The notes below the pieces were generated by a model. That model searched no databases. It worked only from the letters and a program-made list of their open reading frames with translations, and was not told the DNA's origin. This document shows, one piece after another, positions 50,552-60,905 of a DNA stretch of 64,000 bases. The stretch covers positions 9,796,001 to 9,860,000 of the forward strand of contig NC_039506.1 in NCBI RefSeq assembly GCF_003672135.1, given 5' to 3'. Source of the DNA: Ooceraea biroi (lineage: Eukaryota > Arthropoda > Insecta > Hymenoptera > Formicidae). The position numbers and the translations under genes were made by a program. Numbering within the stretch: the first letter of the stretch is position 1; each line of letters starts with the position of its first letter.

Positions 50552-51382
50552 TTTCAAATTCGAATGATCTGCACGATGAAAGAGAAATGTAAGCGTGTCT
50601 GTACGTGTCTCGCCACCAGTTGCTTCGAAATTACGTCACACGGTGTGCAAGTACGCGCAGCGTGGGACAAGGCGAAATAAATCTCAACCCTCGGCGAACG
50701 CGCCGAGGGCGGTGGCGGACGACTTCCGAGAGGGGCTCAGAATAGGTAGTTCTACCCCCAGAGAAGGGCGCGTCTTTCCCTCCAAGGGTGGAGTCGGCCA
50801 CCGAGGAGGATGCCGACGAGGAGGCGGTGGAGGAGAAGGGACCGACAGAGGAATCGGCGTTACGCGGCGTGGGAACCAGGAGGGAGAGAACTCTCTCTCT
50901 CTCGCCACCCCTCTTACACCGAGCCCTTCGTCGGGAGAGGAATAACGGGGGGAGGCGAGTCCTGCAATCCGGAGGGATCGTCGACAACGAAAATCGCCGT
51001 TGTCGCTTAGTCGTCTGCCGTTCATTGACACGCGTGGGTTTGTTTTTCAATCTCGAGACGTGAGAGACGCGTCGGCGGTCCCACCATCCGCGATAGGAAG
51101 AAATAACTCTTCGTAGCTGACGTCTCTCGCGATAAATGCAAATCGATCTGCTCACTATGCGGGCAGGTTTATCGTTGACGTTCTCACCGGTGCGTGATAT
51201 CGTAGCTTCGACGACGAGTGCGGAAAATATTGCGGAAGAATACCGCGTGTCTCTCTAACTTCTACGCTCTTTTAGATGTTATCAAAGTCGTCTCTTGTTG
51301 ATGCGTTTTAATATATTATGAAATACACATATCGTGTCTCGGAAAGCTTGCCAGATTACTACCTACGTGAAAACTTTTTACA

Positions 51383-51436
51383 ATGGTGGAGGTGATACAT
51401 CCCACGTACGTGAATGAGGAGCGAAGCTTCAAAGCG
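51383..51436 (+). CDS. Candidate first coding exon with strong donor
   Basis: ATG in a favourable context (ACAATGG) is followed by 18 codons (MVEVIHPTYVNEERSFKA) and the good donor GCG|GTGAGT in phase 0. The codons show third-position variety and no repeat character. No downstream partner exon could be picked out on the plus strand, so the call rests on the start context and donor alone. Confidence 0.25.
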
Positions 51437-54400
51437 GTGAGTAATAATTATATTATGTAATACACGGTTCGAGCACGATTGTTATCATTGTCGGAAGCAC
51501 TCGATAGTTTTGCCGATGAGATACTATCATTATAATCTTACATAAGTGATCTGAGACCAATGCGATATTTTTAAATGTTCTATTATACTTATCATTCACG
51601 TATCAATAACCAATCTCATATATCACGCGTAAAAATTAATATGTAATACATTTTATTTTAAAAACCAACCATGTAATATCTAAATAATTCATTTCCACAC
51701 ATTAACACATCCATTCTTTATTTACTTATGAAATTCTTGTTACAAATATGACGAAGAATGATGTTCATATTTCATCATCAACATTAATTATTTAATTGAT
51801 AAATTACAATGCAATCTCGGGATACTCGTACCAATCAAACGTTATTTATTACAATACAATTCATTTATCGTACATGTGAAATTTTCACAAAGTCTGCACG
51901 TACACCGCAAGACACTCAAGTGATTTCAAAAGATACGTTTTGAGGAAGCCAAGTACGAGTCTTACGAGAAACCGGAGTGTATCGCGCGTAATCGAAGGAG
52001 ACGGAGAGGCACGTACGCGGATGAGGGGCCCGGCCGGCCGAGAGAATCGAGTAGAAAAAGTGGGAGCACGCGAGCGTCCGAAGCGGCGGGCAAGGAGGGT
52101 GCCCCACGAGGGGCCCGTGGAGAAATGAGGGAGACCGTACGCGCCCCCACTCCTACGGACCCTCTCTCCCCCCACTACTGCGCGTGTCGCGTGTCCCATC
52201 TCCCACTCCTCCTCTTACCGATACGTACACCGACACTGCCGCCGCCGCGAATCGGGCGTAGTACGTACACACACGCGGCCGTGTATGCATCTGCAAGTGG
52301 TTTTCGCTGCAGTTGGCAGCGCGGTACTCCTGTCTTCCGATGGAAGACACGATGCATTGCCGCTGAGAGAGAAAGAGAAAGAGAGAGAATGAAAAAGAGG
52401 GGTTGGAGGGGAGAAGACTGTCATGCGTGTTGAAGTGCACGCGCGCGCGCGCGACCGTGTGTTAGCGGCTACGCGTGTGGTGGAAAGAGAGACCCCTCGG
52501 AAGAGAGGACGAGAGAAGAGACGAAGGAGAGAGAGGTGACTTCTCCTCGGGGGCCTTAGTCTCCGACTGTCCGCTACTACGCGCGGTGTTACAATATCGT
52601 CGTCATCGTCGGACCCTCTCTTCCTCTCTTTCATCGCTCTCTCTCTCTCTCTTCCTCTCTCTTTCTTTCTAGCTCTCTTTTACTCTGTTTCTTCTCTTAC
52701 GCCACCCTCTACCTTTCCCTCTCACCTGTTGCATCCCTTTGATCCAACCGTTTTCGTGCGCTCCGCACTTCGTGTTGCGACGAGACACGGTACCCTCCAA
52801 AACACTTGAAGCAATTATCACGTGTTCTAGAAATAGCCAGAGCACGACTTCAAGACACGAACCAGCGAGGCCTGTAAAAGGAATCGTGGAAAGAGGACGA
52901 CAGTTGTATCATTTTCGAGTATCGCGATAGCGCGGACGACAAAGAAGGCTTCAACCAACAAGCTTAAACTTCTTCATAATGGTGGGAAATTATCATATAT
53001 GAAAGAAAAAGAAATTTAACGAGTTCGTAGGACATATCGAGAGGTTTCGTAGTCGCGATTCAGTTTCCAGCGTGAAAGAGACAATGTTGGGACGATAATG
53101 TTGTAATTCAACATTTCCTGGTATTACTCTGTTTACGGATCATTCGTTCTCATAGATCCCTGACACGACCGTGGATGCGAGAAATACCATAACGACTATA
53201 AATAAGATTGTTAACAGCGAAATATTTTCGTCAGTATCAGGGCATGAATGTAACCGTGACGCAAGTTAATGAACAATTAGAAAGTGGAAACAATTGTGCA
53301 GAGGCTTGATGACAAAAGGACTGGAATTCAGCCTTCGACCGTCTCAGTTCCTTCCTTTTTCGTGGCAATAAAAATTAAACGGTTTAAACAGTGAGGTTCA
53401 CAAGTTGTGAGACATAAATGCACAAGTCGGAAGTAGTGAAGTAGAATGTTGGCAAGGAAGTGTACACTGGCATTGGAAGGTGCTCTCCATCGTCGCCATC
53501 ATTGAACCACCGTCGACAAACGGATTCACGCTGCCATCTGCACGAGAGGTGAGATTGTCGTGATGCATAATTCTGTCTCAGGAATTTTATTGTCAGATCG
53601 TATTGTTAATGCTCTCTCAAAATAAATGTAATCAATTAATTTTTTTAAACCCGGACTGTAAAAAAGGCAAACGAAATATTCGATGTTGTTTGAAATCCTA
53701 ATTAGGAATCAAAGATGTCTGATATCTCATTATTTAGTGTCCACTATCTTTTCTGACTGAAAAATTCAAATGTTAACAATGGATATTTGTATATTTGCAA
53801 GATTCGCGTGTTACCTCGTACTTACGTACGTACGGAGAGAAACAGTTTGAAATAATTAGCAATTGAGAAATGCGGCGGCCGATTAATTCAACGAATCCAG
53901 CACCTGCAATTACGAGTCTCCAATTGCGATTCTATCGCGTGTACGTCAAGCTAATACCGTATCATTAAATCGTGCAGCATATCAATATCATCGTCATGAT
54001 CATTACGCGTTTGTGCGGGCTTACTTTGTTTTCGTGCGTTCATACATACGCAGACTGCCATTAAAAATTCACCAAATATAGAGATATTGTTTAAAATATA
54101 TCTCCATTAATGTAGCGGGTATCTGTTAATATCACAAGGTGCTTTAAGACGTTATTCGTGTCGTCAGAGATTATCGGCCGGAGATATCGCCCAGACGAAA
54201 GTCAGTCGACTAATTACTTCGAGGCGGCGGGGGTGAGGTATGCGGTTGATACAACGAGTGCCATTAGGGAGAAACAGTCATTTGCCTTATCGGGGATTGT
54301 TAATACCGGCGTGTATCCGTGCCCGTGTCTCCGCTGCAAGGCATATATTTATTAATCTTTTCTCCCTTCCCTCCCTGCTGCCGCGGTGACAATTAAATCG

Positions 54401-55651
54401 TGCTCCTTTGTCCCGTTCTCGTGCATGCACGTCAACTTTGGCCCGGTTCAACGTAGGCCTGGTAACAACGAGGCTGTTCCGAGCTGTCAGCGAGAACGAT
54501 AAGCGGGTGCGTTAACTTTATTACACCATACGACAAAACGCGCATTCGGCAAGAATATACTTTCGAATGATATTATTTACGGGGAATGTACCGCGAGAGC
54601 AAGTGTATTCGCGCTCGCACACTCTCCGTTCCTCTCGCGCGCACGTTTAACGAGCAGCAATAAAAATATCTAATAAGCTACCGCCACAATAATTAATTCC
54701 GGCAATAGCATTAATCGTTGCCATCGAGACGGCAATTATTTTTTTAAGCATTCTGCCGTTACGCGTTTCGTCGTAAAACCCGTATACTGCCGGCGCTTTT
54801 TCTTGCCCGATATCCCGGAACGGCGTAAAACGCCGATTCCCTCGAAAAGCATAGCGCGCGTTTATCGCGCGTGTACACAGACTATCTTTGGGATATTCGG
54901 ACCCTCTTAGTCGTATTCCATCGTCTACATACGCACATACGTATGGACGCATACGATTTCAATTAGGAAAGTGACTACGCATTTGCCGTATTGGAATAAA
55001 AGAATATCGTTAGGCTTATTGTTAGACTCATCAGCACTGATTTTGCTTATCTAAATTATCATTTATGGTCCTCTGGACACGTGTCCCCCGTTTGTTTAGG
55101 CGTGAGATAGACGAATATCCGTGAATATCCGCGGAAAGTGTCTCTCTCGATATTCCGCTTCGAGACTTTCCGCCGTAAATTACAACGGACGCGGGCAGCC
55201 ACATAAATCACGCGCGAGTATGCGGAATAGAAAGACGGGAAAAATTCAGAGGCAAGGTACACACTAGCAGGCATACCGTATAATGCAGATACACACAATA
55301 GCGGCAGCGCGCGCGCGCGAGCGTGTGTGATTTGGTAGTTACATAATTCGCGTATGTTACAGCAGGTAGTAACGCGGGTAGCCGACATGCAGTCCGCTCA
55401 TTCTTTCCTGGTAGAAATTGATTGCATCTGATACGGTCAGTAAAAACACGTCCAGTACAAATAGCCACGGGAAAATAGACCGCTCGTTCACTTTGCAGCG
55501 CGCGGAAGTCACCTTTTGATCTTTCGAATGTAACGCCAGTTCCCATAAATGTTTAACATCTTCATATCGCCTTAACGTACAGGGTCAAAGGATATTTCTT
55601 TATAGATTTTATTGCTTGCTGTGTAAGTTGCATGATTATCATTCCTACAAA
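51437..55651. other. Possible 5' untranslated or promoter region, otherwise nothing seen
   Basis: The 52.0-53.6 kb part is CpG-rich with GA and CT tracts, then GC-balanced DNA without long frames, ending at a donor-like GAGAG|GTGAGA near 53548. This pattern resembles a non-coding first exon of an insect gene, but no start of transcription can be fixed. Confidence 0.3.
52364..52453 (+). repeat. GA-rich tract followed by (GC)n
   Basis: GAGAGA/GAAAGA runs (52364-52400) and a GCGCGC run (about 52439-52453), within a broad purine- and pyrimidine-skewed CpG-rich region (52.0-52.7 kb). Confidence 0.85.
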
Positions 55652-55657
55652 TTTATT
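55652..55657 (-). terminator. Possible poly(A) signal of the chitin-binding gene
   Basis: AATAAA on the minus strand, about 410 nt after the TAG stop. A second AATAAA is at 55613-55608. No canonical signal was noticed nearer to the stop, so the 3' UTR may be about 430-470 nt. A variant signal could be used instead. Confidence 0.35.
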
Positions 55658-56066
55658 TTGTAATCTCTTCATTTCTATCAAAGAATACAATAAATCATTC
55701 CAAAATATGTCTTCTATTTTTCATGTTTGTTCTACGTTTAAAAGTAACTAACATTCCGGGTATATATAATTAGCCTGCTCACACATCAAATGAATCATTT
55801 GACACGAGTTTACTTGTAGTTCTCGTAGTTTTCCGCAAATTTTCAATCTTGATGATTTTTTTCCGAATTTTCCAAGCAAAATTAGTTTTTGCGCCAATTG
55901 GAACTCGCACGTCTCATTTCTTTATACGAGTGACAGTTAACGACGAACCAACACCGAGATATGACGAAAGAATGTAATAGTCGTTTTTTGATTTTGATTC
56001 GCAACGAAGTTGATGATATTCTCGCAGGACAGCAAAGTGAATCAGTGTTCTACTCGTTTTCTGTCA

Positions 56067-56919
56067 CTACATGCATCCAGCCTCGTCTGGGGTCGTGCAT
56101 CTTTGACTACGAGGGTCGAAGTGTAGACCACCCTGGCATTCTCTGAGGTACCAATCCTCATCTTGACACTCATAGTACTTATTGCAGTTGCAATGATGAG
56201 ATTTTCGTTGGCCATCTCTGCAGATAGGACCTCCACGTCCATCACAATATCCGCCCGCTCGGTTCCTAACGCATCTCTGGCATGTGCGACTAAAGCACAG
56301 ACCTGGTTCACAATAACCCAAACGCGGCTCTCCATATGCTGAGCACTCCCAGAATGAATTGCAATTGTCGTTTCTGTTCGATATCCTAGACGGCGGTCTA
56401 CGGTCTTCTTCAAGGGGACAGTTGCTGCAACCGGCTCGCCATGGCCAGTCGCAGACCTGCTCGAATCTATTATAGTGCAGCCTGCTTATTGGATCATTCT
56501 TGAACGCTAGAGGACAATCCTGCAGGATCGGTTTACCCAAGAAGCACTTGTAGAATTTCGTGCAATCAGTTTCGTGTGGCAGATTCGTCGTCGTGTTCCA
56601 CCAATTTCTTTCTGGGAACGGGCATATTATAGGAATGCCATAATGTGTGTCCGCCAAAACAGATTGATCCTGGCTCAGGTCTTTTGCATCTTCATTTGCA
56701 CTGATCACGGTGCACGATGCCAGGAAGGCGATGGCGATTACGTGTATCCCTGTGTGCCGAATCAAAATAGAACGAAACGTTATTTAGCGCGATATGATCG
56801 AACCATAAACTTATGAACCGAAAAGTGTCAATTATTCATACGAACGTCACAATTATTTATTTTAAAAAATCGGTCCTATTGTAGAAATTTATCAAAAACT
56901 TTCAACACTTACCCTTCAT
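56067..56919 (-). CDS. Secreted three-domain peritrophin-like chitin-binding protein, two exons
   Basis: The gene encodes an extracellular protein expected to bind chitin in cuticle, tracheal lining or peritrophic matrix. Coding exons are 56919-56913 (ATG AAG G, then donor GTAAGT) and 56749-56067 (acceptor CACACAG, stop TAG); the intron is 163 nt. The second exon's open frame has no upstream ATG of its own, only TTG, so the spliced start is preferred; the phases join exactly to MKG followed by a hydrophobic signal peptide that probably ends at ISA (residue 20). The product is 229 residues. Three CBM14/peritrophin-A cysteine sets are visible: Cys45-65-71-81-102-110, Cys113-132-138-149-162-171 and Cys179-191-197-207-220-228. 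There are extra cysteines at 154, 159 and 189, and a possible N-glycosylation site at Asn54. Three domains in about 230 residues match the size of the CPAP3/obstructor and small peritrophin families. The spacing in domains 1 and 2 is irregular for CPAP3, so only the family is called. Confidence 0.93.
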
Positions 56920-57002
56920 CGCCTACTGCTGCAACCGAACTTGGGGAGAAGAAAACGTATTTGTTTGTTCTATTAATTCCTCTCTGATCGGTTACACGTA
57001 AC

Positions 57003-57036
57003 TGTGACCGAATCCAAGTGGATCCAGCTTTTATGC
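57003..57036 (-). promoter_or_regulatory. Core promoter (TATA plus initiator) of the chitin-binding gene
   Basis: Reading the minus strand, a TATA-like CATAAAAG lies at 57035-57028. A TCACAGT initiator-like motif follows, with its A at 57005, 29-30 nt downstream, which is the normal metazoan spacing. This would give a 5' leader of about 86 nt before the ATG at 56919. The motifs are seen directly; transcription start there is inferred. Confidence 0.5.
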
Positions 57037-60000
57037 ATCATGTTATCGCGAAATACAAGGTTAGATTATTGATCGTATCTATCGCCGATATATTGTGCTT
57101 GCTTATCCGGAAAAACAGATAATCAGCTACACTGTTTTGTAAAATAATTCATGCAATAAATAGAGTGCGTTAGATTTCGGCTACGAAGAGCGAATAAATT
57201 TTACGCTATCGCGATTCAATAGTTTGTAAGTTTGGTGCAAATCACGTTGGAGCCATATAGTAACTTTAAATAATTCTTATCTCTCAATTTGATTTAAATC
57301 AAGCATGACATATTTATTATTAAGATAAAAATACATAATAAGCTAATAAGGCATAAAGATAATCTTCAGTAATTTTTCGTGAGATATCGATCGGAATTCA
57401 CAAAACGTTTTATTGTTCAACGACTTCCTGTTCGTATTGGTGCATTATAATTTGCGCATATATTAAAAACTTGACGTAGAGTATAATCTTTCGTTATCAG
57501 TGGAACCTTGAAATTTTACGTGATATCTCAATCGACCTTTGAAATTTCGAAATTTTAACGATTATCGAGTAGCATAATCTGCATTGACGAAAATGAAAAA
57601 AATTAATTTGCATGGAGTTTCACCGCGTGCAGTTCAAGAAAGGTGTATCAGTGTAATCAATTAGTCTTACGGACGCAATTATAATGTCCATCTATCGACG
57701 ACGATGAGACAATTAGACTGTCATTAAAATTTGCACGAGATATGGTCAATCGCATCATCCATCGAGAAATTTTGATTGTAACATTGTGCCGGTAAGATAT
57801 AACTCCAGTCCAGTATTCTGATAGCAAGCATAGCTGCAAAGCAAGTAGCGAATCCGTAAAACAGTCTTTCCTCATCGCGTGCTTGCGATTATTGGAGTGT
57901 ACATGCGTTGAGTGTCTCTTTTTGTAGAATCTCTGACGTAATCAAATGTAAGTATAGTGGAATCAATTGATTAAATTTTTTATAATAACAAAGTACAAAG
58001 AAGCTGATTCTATTTTTAATTGCACTGCGTTCTAACTTTATAAAAACTATAATACGTAAGAAAAATACGCATATGAATAAAATTATGAGAATATTGAATA
58101 TTTATGAAGATACAAATGCTAGGAAGCAACTTGTCTTCTTCAACGGCATATCAATTTCAATTATATGAAACTATCATTATCGCCATTGCGAAAAACGGAA
58201 AACGTGATAAATAAAATTATTTGATTTTATGATATAAAACTTATTCTGCATGACATATAAAAATCTTGTCCAAAGAGAAAAATAAAGATATGATGGTAAT
58301 CAATAAAATCAATAATATATTTTTTGATAAGCATTTTGAACAGAGGGATTTCGTTATTGATTGATTTATTTGTTATTCATCATTCACGTCGTCATCGTCG
58401 TCGTCGAAATCGTCGTCGTAGCGACATACGAACAAAACTACAAACACGAGATACAATGAAGTGAAAGTTTCAGTTGGACTTGTTTCACTGGATCTATTAC
58501 TCCTGATTTATTGGCGATATTATGACGGCGGCATTCGATACGAAGTTTGTTTGCGGCATGTCAACGTCGTAAAGAAATTCTACCGTTGCTTTTATGAGAG
58601 CTAATGTAGCAGCAATGCACATGATAGTCAACGCTTGAATACACCACGGTAATATATCCATCAAATGGTATAGAAAGATCTGATTTTGATTCTGATTCGT
58701 CTATGATTATATTATTTACAAAATTTTATATTATTTATGTTTTCACAATTATTGATATTATTTTTTATATCAATGCAAAGCTGATTTTGCATTTTATAAT
58801 ATTGTAATCTATGATTTAAATATCTAATTTAATTATTGTCCTACTTATATAGATTTATCACTTTTTACTAAAGTACTTTCTCAATTGCCAGTCAATTGCA
58901 ATTCTTTTTTTGTTTTTTGACTAACGATACGTGTCTGCGTACCAAATTCGAAGGGCAATGGAATCGAGTCGAATACATTTCGATATAGTCTGCTATGAGC
59001 ACCGTTTCCCCATAAATCCCCACGCAATTCTGGTTATCGCGGCTGCCGCTCGGCAGCAATTTGTTATCGGCGGATTTATTGCACCTCACCGGCTGTCGTG
59101 GAAACGTCGTGACAAATGAAAGTAGTATCTATTCAAAATCGCGATCACTGTCGACAGTATGTCAACGTACAGCGAGGAAATTCCAACGTGCAAACGCCGT
59201 AACCCTCCGGTCGTCGTACGTACCAGTAGCATAGCAACTAAGGGCTGGTTGTGCCTCCCGATCTTATTGTATACACATATAAGTGCACTTTATATCGCCA
59301 TGTAGCTCTTTCATGTCCAAACTCGTGCACTCACGCACGCACGCACTCATAACACATACGCATGAACGCCTCACCGGCTGGATTACGTACACGCGTCATA
59401 CGTATAAATACGTTCCACATTGCGATCATATGCGCACGAGTAGCGCGTGTGCGTGTGCCCTAAAGGAGACAGATGTGTAGCGCGCACGCATTTGCGTCCG
59501 GCACGCGAGCACCCTCGCATGTATTCTCTTTCTCTGTTTCTCTCGCACGACAGACTTGTCAAGCAATTTCGCGACGATGAAGCAGCGTCACGGAACAAGT
59601 TGCACGTCCCCGTGGTTATAACGGATCAGCAATTTTTCAAAATTTAAGTGGACGCTGAGAGAAGAGAAAGGAATTTTGCAAGTGTATTAGGCGTAGCACT
59701 CTTGCATATACATGGAATTTTAAGCACTTGATAAGAAAACAATTCTTTATAAATTCTTTATAAAAATGATAGAAATACGAGATAAGATATATTGAGATAA
59801 AGAAGTCGCGATGAAGTACAAAGTATCTGTCTGCGACGAGCAACGTTCAATTATCTTAACTTATATCGTTTTTAAATCGTCTCACAAATTATTATATTAA
59901 AATTAAGTAGAATAAAGTTGTCGAATTTATTTTATTCGTTCTAATATATGTTCATTGTTTCTGCTACCTCTCTGTGATAATGTTTACTTTCTGCTCTGTT

Positions 60001-60040
60001 TAAATACAGATATAGTATATGTATAAAAACTTTACACTTG
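57037..60040. other. Intergenic, AT-rich
   Basis: Upstream of the chitin-binding gene. Apart from the possible microprotein at 58.6 kb, only a TCG-rich trinucleotide tract (about 58388-58417) and a CpG-rich patch (59.0-59.6 kb) are visible. Confidence 0.5.
58497..58661 (-). CDS. Possible 54-residue membrane microprotein or terminal exon
   Basis: The frame starts MDILPWCIQALTIMCIAATL and contains a hydrophobic run of about 18 residues, then an acidic-polar tail ending in PINQE. It stays open 13 codons upstream of the ATG, so it might instead be a terminal exon. Surrounding DNA is AT-rich and shows no clear promoter. Confidence 0.18.
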   Translation of the reverse strand: MDILPWCIQALTIMCIAATLALIKATVEFLYDVDMPQTNFVSNAAVIISPINQE

Positions 60041-60088
60041 CGAAATCTAGATGTGATACTTCGATAGAAGTATCACATCTAGATTTCG
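60041..60088. repeat. Perfect 22-bp palindrome with 4-nt loop
   Basis: The arm CGAAATCTAGATGTGATACT plus TC (60041-60062) is exactly complementary to 60067-60088, separated by GATA. Such a perfect short palindrome is very unlikely by chance in AT-rich DNA. Confidence 0.9.
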
Positions 60089-60154
60089 ATACAAATATTA
60101 GATATTTTGAAGAACTTTGTTTTTTGTTTTTTAAAAACTGTACTGTCATATATA

Positions 60155-60365
60155 CACTACCGTCAAAAAGTTTAGGACCAAAGAAATTAATAGATTAAAT
60201 TATATAATTTCATTCCCAAAAGATAATGTCAATTACTTATTATTACTATTTCGTGTTTCTTTTTCCAATAAAATTTAATTTCATTATAATTTGAAGCAAT
60301 TTTATTTTGTATTTCTATCTTAATCTCTATTTGTTACTTTGGGCTTAAACTTTTTGACGGTAATG
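60155..60365. mobile_element. Tc1/mariner-type MITE, 211 bp
   Basis: Terminal inverted repeats of about 30 bp share the core ACCGTCAAAAAGTTTA (left from 60155, right ending 60365), with about four mismatches. They are flanked by TA on both sides (60153-60154 and 60366-60367). A TA duplication and this type of ACCGTCAAAAAGTTT terminus are characteristic of Tc1/mariner elements. The AT-rich interior has no open frame, so the copy is non-autonomous. Confidence 0.8.
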
Positions 60366-60565
60366 TATGTATTTAAGTCATCTTTACCTAGACACTACCC
60401 GGATTACTTAATGGCCTAATACAAAAATCAGGAAAAGTGCATTATCAAATTCTCTGCAACTCGAGATGATCCCAAACAGTAAATACTAAATGAAAATCAC
60501 TCTCTTACATAAATAGAAGCATTATATTTTCACTGAAATATTGTGTTGCAAGTATAGACTATAAT

Positions 60566-60892
60566 TTCAAAAATTCCTTTGTATCGCCAGGAAAGACACT
60601 CAATAACCTCATTACTCGACTACACTGGCAAAAATGTTTATTGCTGGAAAGGCACAACGTTTCGACCTATATTCAGGTCCTCTTCAAGTGCAAATATACA
60701 GTTACTTTCTAAAATTACAAATAATACATAACTTTCTAAAATTCAAAACAATCAAAAACCGCAATATATAACAAAATTATAAATGACTTACTGGCAGAAA
60801 ATAACTGAAGTAATGTCAAGGAACACAAAGCAAGAACACGTTGTGCCTTTCCAGCAATAAAAATTTTTGCCAGTGTAGTCGAGTAATGAGGT
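60566..60892. mobile_element. Short retroelement-like insertion with inverted arms and 13-bp target duplication
   Basis: The 327-bp insert is bounded by perfect direct repeats TATAGACTATAAT (60553-60565 and 60893-60905). It contains two inverted arms of 58 bp with one mismatch (60603-60660 and 60838-60895; the latter runs three bases into the right repeat). Next to the left arm, the minus strand reads TTGAAGA, then a 5-bp stem (GACCT/AGGTC), then GAAAC (60688-60659). This resembles the conserved core of a hammerhead ribozyme. Hammerhead motifs and inverted partial copies are known from Penelope-like elements, so a non-autonomous or truncated element of that kind is inferred. No coding capacity remains. 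Confidence 0.6.
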
Positions 60893-60905
60893 TATAGACT
60901 ATAAT

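Larger units (their letters stand above)
47015..51382. other. No confident gene
   Basis: Includes a 206-codon open frame on the minus strand (47635-47015) that is arginine- and serine-rich in its first half and ends in a hydrophobic run. It is not called because it lies in CpG-rich DNA. AT-rich DNA at 48.8-50.3 kb contains the (AG)n tract. Confidence 0.4.

Noticed and set aside
52726..52804. Minus-strand open segment (CFGGYRVSSQHEVRSARK...) with strong donor CAACAG|GTGAGA
   Set aside because: The acceptor (GCTTCAAG) is weak, phase does not fit the 43-kb exon, and the region looks like a plus-strand untranslated region.
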